From Cytophagales bacterium (GTDB taxonomy: Bacteria > Bacteroidota > Bacteroidia > Cytophagales > UBA9547), in contig JAAFJZ010000187.1 of NCBI GenBank assembly GCA_013298205.1, forward strand, positions 1 through 5,690: a stretch of DNA of 5,690 nucleotides, in the 5' to 3' direction. Shown one piece after another: positions 1-5,009 of the stretch. Each line of letters opens with the position of its first letter. Within the stretch, counting starts at the first letter, position 1. The translations under genes were made by a program, and so were the position numbers. The notes under the pieces were generated by a model, which was given only the letters and a program-made list of their open reading frames with translations, was not told where the DNA came from and did not search any database.

Positions 1-2484
1 AAAGTATGTTACAAATTATATAAGATTATCCTTATTTTTATTGCTTCAGACCGTCTGGGTAGCATAAATCCCAATGCTGTACTCGAAGCCAAACAGTATT
101 ATTTCAAAACAGAAGCCAATTATAGAAACCTTTCCTTTGATTTTGACGAATACTTCCGTAAATCGTGGCTTGATAGCAAGCTTACCCTTTTACAAAACTA
201 CGATTCATACACGATAACGAGCAATATTTCTACCACCACATCTCGCATACCCGTAACCCAAATGGCACAAACAGACCTCAGCCTCAAGCTCATCACCACC
301 GAAGGTATAAGCTTTGTGGGTGAGGTACAAAATACGCTCTTGCAGGCAGAAGACCAAAACGGAAACCCCGCATTCAGGGTATTGGGAGGCAGCTATTGGG
401 GGAATAAAAACTCCTTTGCCATATACGACAACAAAGGCTTGCTCATGAAAGGAACAGAAGCCCTATACACCAATATTCCCGATGGAATAGATGTGCAAAG
501 CAAACCCATAGCCGTGCGTTTGCCCGCCCAACCCAATCTTTACCTACTCTTCATCAGAAGCAAAAACGGCAATTATAGCCAAATTACCATAGATACCGAC
601 CTCAAAGGCAATGGCACAGTAGAAGAACCCTTGGGTGAATACATAAGCGATAAATCGATTGGCACTTTTGGCAGACACGCAGCCGCGATAGAAGATTATG
701 TAAACAAACAAGCCCACATCTTCTTTACCACTACCACAGGTTCAAACCAAAGAAGTTTGGTGCGCTACACCCTTTCTACAGCCACCAACGCCAGCCTTAT
801 TAGCTTGATGAACAGCGAGATACCCGCCTTTCTTAGCTCAGATACACAAGGAGATGGAGAAATACAAATAGCACCCGATGCCTCAAGTATCAGCCTCTAC
901 AACGCCAGTTCCAACTACGCCTACCTACCATTTACCCAAGCCGAGCTGCGCACTTGGCCGATGAAAAACTACCTTTTGGGTAGCGAATACAGCCTACAAA
1001 CCAGCATCACAGGAGGAAATATAGGCAAAGCATCTTTGAGCTATGACAAAACCCAGCCCTTGCTCTACTATACCCAGCTAGAAGTAATGAATGCCCTTAC
1101 CGCCACCCAAACAGGAGGCAGAAAAGCATTTGCACAAGCCTTGGCGCAAACCCAAAGCAGACTTATAGCCCAAAATGTGCAAGGAGATATCAGAATGGCA
1201 GACCAGCATCCAGGTTATTTGTATAGCAAAAACCCAATAAGCACCACCGCAGGCACACAAGTATTTGTGCTCAGTAGCCAAAGCAGCACCAGTTCGGTGA
1301 GTTCGTTTACCAGTACCCACAACCCTACAGGCTTCATCAGCCAAGCACCTGTGCGTATTTGGGGTAAAAATCCAGGCGAATACCTAGTTGTGCGCACATT
1401 GGGCATGAGACAATACGAGTTGAAAGACCATCTGGGGAACATCAGAGCCACTGTAAGCGACAAGAAGACCGATACAGGCGAAGCAGAAGTTCAGACAGCC
1501 TCCAATTACTATCCATTTGGGGCGATTATGCCAGGCCGAAACTTTAATAGTGGTGATTATCGTTATGGATTTAACGGGAAGGAGAGAGACAGTGAAGGAT
1601 TGGGCGGTGGAGGCTCTACCTACGACTATGGTTTTAGGATTTATAACCCTTGGTTAGGGAAGTTTTTAAGTGTGGATCCGTTGACAGCTGAGTATGCGGA
1701 ATTATCAACTTATCAATTTGCTAGCAACACCCCAATTCAAGCAATTGATTTAGACGGATTAGAAAGGTTTGATATTAATCAGCCATTTGTACCAGCAAGT
1801 GATAGGCTTTACAATTGGACGCTAGGTCCGCAATATAAAACCCCTGCAAAACCTCAGCCAAGAGCTGAAGAAATAATTCCAACTCAAACTTTTATTGGCC
1901 CCAACAATAACACTCAAACCCCTAAGCAAAGAGCAGATCAACTTAGTGCTATGCAGAAACAAAAAAACTTTGAGAAACTCAAAAGCAGTGTAACCAAAGA
2001 AAATTTCCTCATTGGTCAGGGAATTGGAATCGGGCTAAGTGTTGCTCCACCAGTTCCAGGGGGTGCTGTGTCTGGGGTATTAAATTATTTGAAAGTTGGA
2101 GCACAGGTTGGACTTTTAAAATCAAGCATTCAAGTATCAGCACAGGTTCTTTTGGGAAATGGAAATAATTTAGACAAAGCAGATGTAGCTTCTACATTCC
2201 TTACAAATACATTATTTAGGGGCAATGTTGCATCTATTTCTGATGAGTTGCTGAAGTCTAATTTTGATTACACAAGAAATTTCCAAACAACTTTGAATGG
2301 CACAAAGTCATTCGGGAATGCCGCTATAGAATTTGGTGTAGGGCTTGGGCTTAAGAATTTGAATTTTATTCCAAAACCTGGTTTAGGTCAAACAACCAAC
2401 ACAATTTCACAGATATCTAATGATGTTGTAGTTGGAGCTAGTAAATCGACAGTTAAAACTGCTACAAAAAAATTACAACCATAA
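1..2484 (+). CDS. RHS-repeat-associated core protein, C-terminal part with variable tip (5' partial)
   Basis: The frame is open from base 1 to a TAA stop at 2482-2484, so the gene probably begins outside the window. The first ATG, at 262, gives 740 residues but looks internal, because the reading before it (from about base 44) is protein-like. Residues below count from that ATG. Residues 90-230 look like a degenerate beta-propeller (YLLFIRS near 94, GEIQIAPD near 199), as in other Bacteroidota YD-repeat proteins. The RHS core runs from DHLGNIRA (389) through YYPFG (416-420), RYGFNGKERD (434-443) and YDYGFRIYNPWLGKFLSVDP (454-473) to IDLDGLE (495-501). After it comes a 239-residue tip (502-740) that matches no toxin family I know. 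Its visible features are a Pro/Gln-rich linker (about 520-570), a Gly/Ala-rich hydrophobic stretch (583-631) and a second Gly-rich stretch (684-698). In known RHS proteins the core ends a shell or export module and the tip is an effector; that role is inferred here. No classic YD repeats lie in the visible part. Confidence 0.87.
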   Translation, partial: KVCYKLYKIILIFIASDRLGSINPNAVLEAKQYYFKTEANYRNLSFDFDEYFRKSWLDSKLTLLQNYDSYTITSNISTTTSRIPVTQMAQTDLSLKLITTEGISFVGEVQNTLLQAEDQNGNPAFRVLGGSYWGNKNSFAIYDNKGLLMKGTEALYTNIPDGIDVQSKPIAVRLPAQPNLYLLFIRSKNGNYSQITIDTDLKGNGTVEEPLGEYISDKSIGTFGRHAAAIEDYVNKQAHIFFTTTTGSNQRSLVRYTLSTATNASLISLMNSEIPAFLSSDTQGDGEIQIAPDASSISLYNASSNYAYLPFTQAELRTWPMKNYLLGSEYSLQTSITGGNIGKASLSYDKTQPLLYYTQLEVMNALTATQTGGRKAFAQALAQTQSRLIAQNVQGDIRMADQHPGYLYSKNPISTTAGTQVFVLSSQSSTSSVSSFTSTHNPTGFISQAPVRIWGKNPGEYLVVRTLGMRQYELKDHLGNIRATVSDKKTDTGEAEVQTASNYYPFGAIMPGRNFNSGDYRYGFNGKERDSEGLGGGGSTYDYGFRIYNPWLGKFLSVDPLTAEYAELSTYQFASNTPIQAIDLDGLERFDINQPFVPASDRLYNWTLGPQYKTPAKPQPRAEEIIPTQTFIGPNNNTQTPKQRADQLSAMQKQKNFEKLKSSVTKENFLIGQGIGIGLSVAPPVPGGAVSGVLNYLKVGAQVGLLKSSIQVSAQVLLGNGNNLDKADVASTFLTNTLFRGNVASISDELLKSNFDYTRNFQTTLNGTKSFGNAAIEFGVGLGLKNLNFIPKPGLGQTTNTISQISNDVVVGASKSTVKTATKKLQP

Positions 2485-2503
2485 GGTTTAAATTATTTTG
2501 ATA

Positions 2504-2830
2504 ATGACTTACGAAAATAGTAAATTAAGTCAATACGTCCATTCAATATTGAAAGTATTAATGGTGCTAGGTATAGGTTATTTTGTTATAACAGAATATG
2601 TTATGTATTGGTATTTGGCAGACCACTATAAAACTACAATTGGTGTTGTAACTGGGAAAGAAGACTTTGAAAATGGAGGATATACTTATAGGTATGATTA
2701 TGAAGTAAATGACATAAAATACTCTGTTTCTGCGCTTCCTAATAATTCCAATAACCCACCTGTTATTGGAGATAAGTATTTAGTAAAATATTTACCTTTT
2801 TTTCCATCAGTATCAGTGCCAAAATTTTAA
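2504..2830 (+). CDS. small membrane-anchored protein, candidate immunity protein for the RHS tip
   Basis: This 108-residue protein starts 19 bases after the RHS stop on the same strand, so the two are probably co-transcribed. I chose the ATG at 2504. A TTG two codons earlier (2498) is possible but weaker. Residues about 12-38 are hydrophobic (LKVLMVLGIGYFVITEYVMYWYL) and form one transmembrane helix or a tight hairpin. The rest is a small beta-rich domain with alternating Tyr (GYTYRYDYEVNDIKYSV) followed by GDKYLVKYLPFFP. That arrangement resembles the DUF3592-type pattern, in which a conversion of 'V.G..Y' strands precedes 'vG..y.V.Y.P'. The resemblance is from memory and not verified. A gene directly after an RHS tip is typically the cognate immunity gene, and a membrane anchor would suit a toxin that acts on the membrane or envelope. 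It could also be an unrelated small membrane protein. Confidence 0.75.
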   Translation: MTYENSKLSQYVHSILKVLMVLGIGYFVITEYVMYWYLADHYKTTIGVVTGKEDFENGGYTYRYDYEVNDIKYSVSALPNNSNNPPVIGDKYLVKYLPFFPSVSVPKF

Positions 2831-2841
2831 CCCCAACCCCG

Positions 2842-2863
2842 TGGCAGGTGTCCTCACCTGACA
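2842..2863. repeat. hairpin repeat A, copy 1
   Basis: A six-base stem CAGGTG (2845-2850) pairs with CACCTG (2855-2860) across the loop TCCT. Pairing continues two bases further after a single G/A mismatch. The repeat is preceded by aacccc (2835-2840). The same 16-base core is at 3079-3098 in direct orientation, also preceded by aacccc. Confidence 0.75.
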
Positions 2864-2880
2864 AAACTAAAGGGATTTGC

Positions 2881-2926
2881 TTTTTTACGGTTACCAAGGT
2901 CTAACGACCGTTGATAACGTAAAAAA
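2881..2926 (+). repeat. hairpin repeat B, copy 1
   Basis: This is an imperfect palindrome of about 21 bases per arm. The left arm is 2881-2901 (T6 ACGGTTACCAAGGTC) and the right arm 2906-2926 (GACCGTTGATAACGT A6), with loop TAAC. One-base bulges offset each other (ACGG against ACG, CAA against CAAC). The outermost pairs are T-A, so the element begins in T6 and ends in A6. It aligns with 3005-3049 when one of the two is reverse-complemented. Confidence 0.75.
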
Positions 2927-3004
2927 CAATCATTAGCGCGGCTCGTTGTGAGTTACGATTATGGGAAAGTAATTTTGCTTATCAAAAGATATAAAGTTAC
3001 ACGA

Positions 3005-3049
3005 TTTTACGTTGGCAACGGTCTTTTTCAGACCTTGCCAACCGTAAAA
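3005..3049 (-). repeat. hairpin repeat B, copy 2 (inverted relative to copy 1)
   Basis: The left arm 3005-3024 (TTTTACGTTGGCAACGGTCT) pairs with the right arm 3030-3049 (AGACCTTGCCAACCGTAAAA) over a five-base loop. It has the same compensating bulges as copy 1. Its reverse complement matches copy 1 almost base for base in both arms, so the two copies face each other across 2927-3004. Confidence 0.78.
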
Positions 3050-3076
3050 ACAGATAAGGGATTTGTTCCAACCCCA

Positions 3077-3098
3077 TGTCAGGTGTCCTCACCTGACA
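3077..3098. repeat. hairpin repeat A, copy 2 (perfect stem)
   Basis: This is a perfect nine-base stem, TGTCAGGTG (3077-3085) pairing with CACCTGACA (3090-3098) around TCCT. It is the cleaner of the two A copies and is again preceded by aacccc (3070-3075). Confidence 0.8.
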
Positions 3099-3107
3099 CT
3101 TTTCTTA

Positions 3108-3124
3108 CTCTGTGGCACACAGAG
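3108..3124. repeat. hairpin repeat C, copy 1
   Basis: CTCTGTG (3108-3114) pairs with CACAGAG (3118-3124) around the loop GCA. The following bases, cac, complete a word that recurs at 4527-4545. The element lies 9 bases after repeat A copy 2 and about 30 bases past the end of the 87-aa gene on the minus strand. Confidence 0.7.
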
Positions 3125-3156
3125 CACTATAAAGGATGTTTTGGTAAGTAATTGGT

Positions 3157-3420
3157 TTAGGGATTTTTAGGTTTTCTGATAAAGAATGGTTTTTCCAAAG
3201 TCCATCCGAATCCTTTTGTTAAATATTCTAAGACGGGTTTTTCTAGTTCTGGAGTAGCTTTAAAGTCAAAAAATATTCCGTGTCCAGGTTTTGTACTGTT
3301 TTCCCAACGTTCAGCAAAATCAATAACAATGCTTTCTAAGGGAGTTTCTTTGGGATAAGTCTTTTGGTCTTGTATTGTTCCGAAATTATCAAAGAAATTT
3401 TTTAGTTTATCAGTCATCAT
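3157..3420 (-). CDS. hypothetical protein, 87 aa
   Basis: I do not recognise this family. The protein is acidic to neutral and soluble-looking, with no signal or membrane segment. It is rich in aromatics, with the block IVIDFAERWEN near residues 31-41, GHGIFFDFKATPELEKP at about 47-63, and an end of GWTLEKPFFIRKPKNP. It opens with ATGATGACT, so initiation is possible at either of two adjacent ATG codons. The first ATG overlaps the TGA stop of the orphan XRE tail upstream in an ATGA arrangement, which suggests translational coupling to a former XRE gene. That order (XRE regulator, then small partner) is seen in some toxin-antitoxin operons, but nothing in the sequence shows a toxic activity. 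The codon pattern and clean frame support a real gene. Confidence 0.6.
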   Translation of the reverse strand: MMTDKLKNFFDNFGTIQDQKTYPKETPLESIVIDFAERWENSTKPGHGIFFDFKATPELEKPVLEYLTKGFGWTLEKPFFIRKPKNP

Positions 3421-3527
3421 AGTGCAGCTATATTTTTCTGTACGTAATCTTTAAATCTTTCTTTAGAGACGAAAGTCTCAATGAGTTTTAATAAGATATT
3501 TTTTTCTTCCTTGTCAAGCATGTCCAT
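3417..3527 (-). pseudogene. orphan C-terminal tail of an XRE-family regulator (tail 2)
   Basis: Reading the minus strand from ATG at 3527 gives 36 codons, MDMLDKEEKNILLKLIETF through KERFKDYVQKNIAAL, ending in TGA at 3419-3417. This has the form of the C-terminal helix of short Bacteroidota XRE regulators and aligns with tail 3 (4172-4258) without gaps over about 75 bases. No helix-turn-helix part precedes it: just upstream the frame runs back into the 3' flank of tail 1. Its stop overlaps the start of the 87-aa gene. It could be a relic, or a short translated leader coupled to that gene. Confidence 0.6.
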
Positions 3528-3597
3528 AAATTTATCCTTGCATAAGTGTAGCGAGATTATCTTTCATTTTCTTTTTCGAGATAGCAATATCAATCAT
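3521..3597. repeat. 77-bp near-identical repeat of 4584-4660 (XRE 3' end)
   Basis: The segment covers the last 21 codons of the XRE tail, its stop and 11 bases of flank. It matches 4584-4660 with a single A/G difference (3559 against 4622), which is also silent. Both copies have the same orientation, 1063 bases apart, so recombination between them would delete or loop out the antitoxin/toxin cassette. Confidence 0.85.
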
Positions 3598-3660
3598 CTT
3601 AAAGAGAGCTTGTTGTTCATCTTTAGCTAGAGTATCAATCCACGATACTTTATCAAAGAG
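3532..3660 (-). pseudogene. orphan C-terminal tail of an XRE-family regulator (tail 1)
   Basis: The minus-strand reading is LFDKVSWIDTL, then KDEQQALFKMIDIAISKKK, then MKDNLATLMQG and a TAA at 3534-3532. It is collinear with the end of the intact XRE gene (EKVKLIDTL ... KKKMKDNLATLMQG). No start codon or DNA-binding domain precedes it, because the upstream bases belong to the RelE gene, whose last codons it overlaps. The part at 3521-3597 is nearly identical to 4584-4660 (one mismatch seen at 3559), whereas 3598-3660 has clearly diverged. It is therefore a fragment that has exchanged sequence with the intact copy. Confidence 0.7.
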
Positions 3661-3946
3661 GGTATTTATCGGTATTTTGTCTTGTGTTGAAGACTGCAAG
3701 GATATTAATATTATTGCGGTCTATTTCAAAAAAGATGATATACGGAAATTTTTTCATAGGGAATCCCCTATAATTTTTATGGTATAGTTTGTAGAATGGG
3801 TTTATAGCAATTGAATTAAACCCACTTAAGAGCTCATCATAGAAGTTATTGGCAGATTGTGGGCTTTTTTTTGTAATGAGATAGTATAGATATGCCTGTT
3901 CTATATCTTCATTGGCATTATCTGAGGTTAAGATATTAAATGCCAT
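3653..3946 (-). CDS. RelE/ParE-superfamily toxin
   Basis: This 97-residue protein has the RelE/ParE toxin layout. After a first beta-strand (AFNILTSDNANEDI) comes a long amphipathic helix pair (AYLYYLITKKSPQSANNFYDELLSGFNSIAINPF, about 18-51). The beta-sheet core follows: YHKNYRGFPMKKFPYIIFFEID, then NNINILAVFNTRQNT. The 'R.f.mk.FPY.i.F.id...I.i.aVfntrq.' pattern is the family signature. Toxins of this superfamily either cleave mRNA at the ribosome (RelE) or poison gyrase (ParE). The sequence does not separate the two, though the long helices look more ParE-like. The ATG lies inside the antitoxin gene and the two overlap by 11 bases, which is typical translational coupling. The last codons (KYPL) run into XRE tail 1, so the natural C-terminus may have been reset by recombination. 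Confidence 0.85.
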   Translation of the reverse strand: MAFNILTSDNANEDIEQAYLYYLITKKSPQSANNFYDELLSGFNSIAINPFYKLYHKNYRGFPMKKFPYIIFFEIDRNNINILAVFNTRQNTDKYPL

Positions 3947-4160
3947 ACTTGTTTTTAAACTTTTGTTTAAAATCTGCTAGAGTAGTAAATTTCTTTTCAG
4001 CACTTGTTTTATCTAGAATCTCGATTTGTTCATTCGACAGTTCAAAGGCATTAGTATCGTTTTCTAAATTTAGCGAAGCATAATCGAGTGTTTTAAGGAA
4101 CTCAATAAGAGCGAATACTTTAGGATTGTTGCCGTCAGGAATATTTAGGGTTAGTGTCAT
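3936..4160 (-). CDS. antitoxin partner of the RelE/ParE-like toxin
   Basis: This 74-residue protein lies immediately before, and overlaps, the toxin gene, which is the normal antitoxin-first order. It begins MTLTLNIPD, a short beta-strand as in ribbon-type antitoxins. A helix follows (PKVFALIEFLKTLDYASL), then FELSNEQIEILDKTSAEKKFTTLADFKQKFKNKYGI. This matches the pattern of small Bacteroidota antitoxins whose charged C-terminal helix wraps the toxin; the match is from memory of the family. The start ATG at 4160 is 11 bases after the stop of XRE tail 3. If it behaves as known relatives do, the protein neutralises the toxin and the complex represses the operon. Confidence 0.78.
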   Translation of the reverse strand: MTLTLNIPDGNNPKVFALIEFLKTLDYASLNLENDTNAFELSNEQIEILDKTSAEKKFTTLADFKQKFKNKYGI

Positions 4161-4171
4161 AGTCTTGGGAG

Positions 4172-4258
4172 TTAAAATAAAGCTACATTTTTTTGAAAGA
4201 AGTCTTTAAATTTTTTATTAGTTAGGAAAGTGTCAATCATTTTAAAGACCATATTTAC
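4172..4258 (-). pseudogene. orphan C-terminal tail of an XRE-family regulator (tail 3)
   Basis: The minus-strand reading VVNMVFKMIDTF, then LTNKKFKDFFQKNVALF and TAA at 4174-4172, aligns codon for codon with tail 2 (about 70% of bases over 4181-4255 against 3426-3500). A TGA lies in frame a few codons upstream of the aligned part, so the regulator body is gone. An ATG at 4252 could start a 26-codon peptide. The antitoxin ATG follows 11 bases after the stop, so the tail sits as a leader to the toxin-antitoxin operon. Confidence 0.6.
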
Positions 4259-4326
4259 TACGTTTATTGGTCAGGGACACATACATAATAAATAGAAACA
4301 AATATAATCAAAATAATATATTTGCT

Positions 4327-4369
4327 AAAGTATGTTACAAATTATATAAGATTATCCTTATTTTTATTG
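4327..4369 (+). repeat. 43-bp direct repeat of window bases 1-43
   Basis: The 43 bases are identical to positions 1-43, where they form the extreme 5' end of the visible RHS frame. They diverge at the next base (T at 4370, C at 44). The segment is AT-rich and looks like intergenic DNA, unlike the RHS coding sequence that follows it at position 44. The copy at 1-43 may extend to the left of the window. Confidence 0.88.
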
Positions 4370-4478
4370 TTACGGTATTAGAATGGAAAAATGTATTAAA
4401 ACTTATAAATGATTTCAAATAAAATTTTCTAATTAGTATTTATGAATAAATTACAAAGTTTGTTGAGGTAAAGAACAT

Positions 4479-4515
4479 ACTCGAAGCCAATTTGTATTAT
4501 TTCAAAACAGAAGCC
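4479..4515 (+). repeat. 37-bp imperfect direct repeat of 81-117
   Basis: 34 of 37 bases match 81-117. The three differences are consecutive (93-95, ACA... region, against 4491-4493). In both places the segment lies downstream of the 43-bp repeat, at a spacing of 37 bases in one locus and 109 in the other. The pair therefore marks one ancestral segment that was later altered by an insertion or deletion. Confidence 0.8.
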
Positions 4516-4526
4516 CCACTCCTTGG

Positions 4527-4541
4527 TCTGTGGCACACAGA
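4527..4541. repeat. hairpin repeat C, copy 2
   Basis: TCTGTG (4527-4532) pairs with CACAGA (4536-4541) around GCA. The loop is the same as in copy 1 at 3108-3124, and both are followed by cact after one further base pair position. It lies about 55 bases beyond the stop of the intact XRE gene on that strand and lacks a T-run. Confidence 0.65.
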
Positions 4542-4594
4542 ACACTGTATTGGTGGCAGGTAGGGTGAAGTCGTTTTGTAGATTGTCCATAAAT

Positions 4595-4921
4595 TTATCC
4601 TTGCATAAGTGTAGCGAGATTGTCTTTCATTTTCTTTTTCGAGATAGCAATATCAATCATTTTTAAAAGACAACCTTTTTCGTCATTATCTAAAGTATCA
4701 ATCAACTTTACTTTTTCAAGGATAGAGATGTTTATATCTTCATCGGAAACATTTGATTTTCTAACCAACTGCGAAATATCTACTTCGAATACTTTAGCAA
4801 TTTTTTCTAATGTAGGTAAAGTAGGCACGACCTTACCACTTTCTAATACAGAATATTGAGCCTGTGCAATATCAATAGACAATGCAACTTCCTTTTGAGA
4901 GAGATTTTTAACTTTTCTCAA
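4595..4921 (-). CDS. XRE-family helix-turn-helix transcriptional regulator
   Basis: The TTG at 4921 gives 108 residues, MRKVKNLSQKEVALSIDIAQ onward. The HTH_3/XRE fold is clear: LSQKEVALSIDIAQAQYSVLESGKVVPTLPTLEKIAKVFEVDISQLV, where QKEVA and QAQYSVLESGK are helices 2 and 3 and P.LPTLEKIAKVF is helix 4. A linker (RKSNVSDEDINISILEK) and a lysine-rich C-terminal helix follow (LDNDEKGCLLKMIDIAISKKKMKDNLATLMQG). The frame is open 13 codons further upstream (to 4960) and reads ...YISSNIKRLRKVKNLSQ, the usual first helix of this fold. The true start is therefore probably upstream of the TTG, with no in-frame ATG; either a non-ATG start or a small frameshift is likely. It is transcribed divergently from dnaK. 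Such proteins repress their own operon or act as antitoxins, but no partner gene follows it here. Confidence 0.83.
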   Translation of the reverse strand: MRKVKNLSQKEVALSIDIAQAQYSVLESGKVVPTLPTLEKIAKVFEVDISQLVRKSNVSDEDINISILEKVKLIDTLDNDEKGCLLKMIDIAISKKKMKDNLATLMQG

Positions 4922-5009
4922 GCGCTTGATATTAGAAGATATATAAGGTGAAATCCATTTTTAAATAAAACCATCAAATTATCTTTCTTTGTGCCTTTTT
5001 TTCTTGTTT

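Larger units (their letters stand above)
2831..3156. other. intergenic repeat cluster without a convincing gene
   Basis: This stretch separates the convergent 2504-2830 and 3157-3420 genes. It holds five palindromic elements of three families in the order A, B, B', A', C, each listed separately. The 10-base string aagggatttg occurs between A and B (2870-2879) and again between B' and A' (3056-3065). An open frame at 2948-3151 runs straight through three of the hairpins and is best read as chance. None of the stems is followed by a clean T-run, so I do not call a terminator, although the hairpins could attenuate read-through between the convergent genes. Confidence 0.7.
4261..4594. other. AT-rich gene-free region with eroded repeat copies
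   Basis: No credible coding frame is seen on either strand. The stretch contains the 43-bp repeat (4327-4369), an imperfect match to 81-117 (4479-4515), hairpin C copy 2 (4527-4541) and the word gtggcaggt (4553-4561), which also occurs at hairpin A copy 1. TATATTTG appears on the plus strand at 4317-4324 and on the minus strand at 4306-4299. It fits the Bacteroidota -7 consensus TAnnTTTG, and the minus-strand one could serve the antitoxin/toxin operon. I find no matching -33 TTTG at proper spacing for either, so promoter status is weak. Confidence 0.6.

Noticed and set aside
262..264. True start of the RHS protein at the first ATG
   Set aside because: The frame is open and protein-like upstream of it (from about base 44), and the ATG has no spacing from upstream coding that would suggest a gene start. 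A 5' partial gene is more likely.
1078..1463. Two minus-strand open frames (88 and 82 aa) inside the RHS gene
   Set aside because: They are antisense to a well-supported RHS reading frame, overlap each other and have Cys/Trp-rich, non-native composition.
2881..2926. Intrinsic terminator after the RHS/immunity operon
   Set aside because: The stem begins with T6 and ends with A6 on either strand, so no U-run follows it in the transcript. It fits the repeat family better than a terminator.
2842..3124. CRISPR array
   Set aside because: There are only two copies of each repeat, with unequal spacing, mixed orientation and palindromic cores. No cas genes are present.
2948..3151. 67-aa open frame on the plus strand
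   Set aside because: It starts at a GTG-type codon and runs through hairpins B', A' and C; the end (LWHTEH) reflects the repeat, as the same reading appears in the gene-free region near 4530. No protein-like composition is seen.
4299..4324. Promoters at the two TATATTTG words
   Set aside because: Each fits the -7 consensus alone, but no -33 TTTG lies at suitable distance, and AT-rich DNA yields such words by chance.
4620..4859. 79-aa plus-strand open frame over the XRE gene
   Set aside because: It is antisense to a clear HTH domain and has the Phe/Ser-rich composition of a shadow frame.
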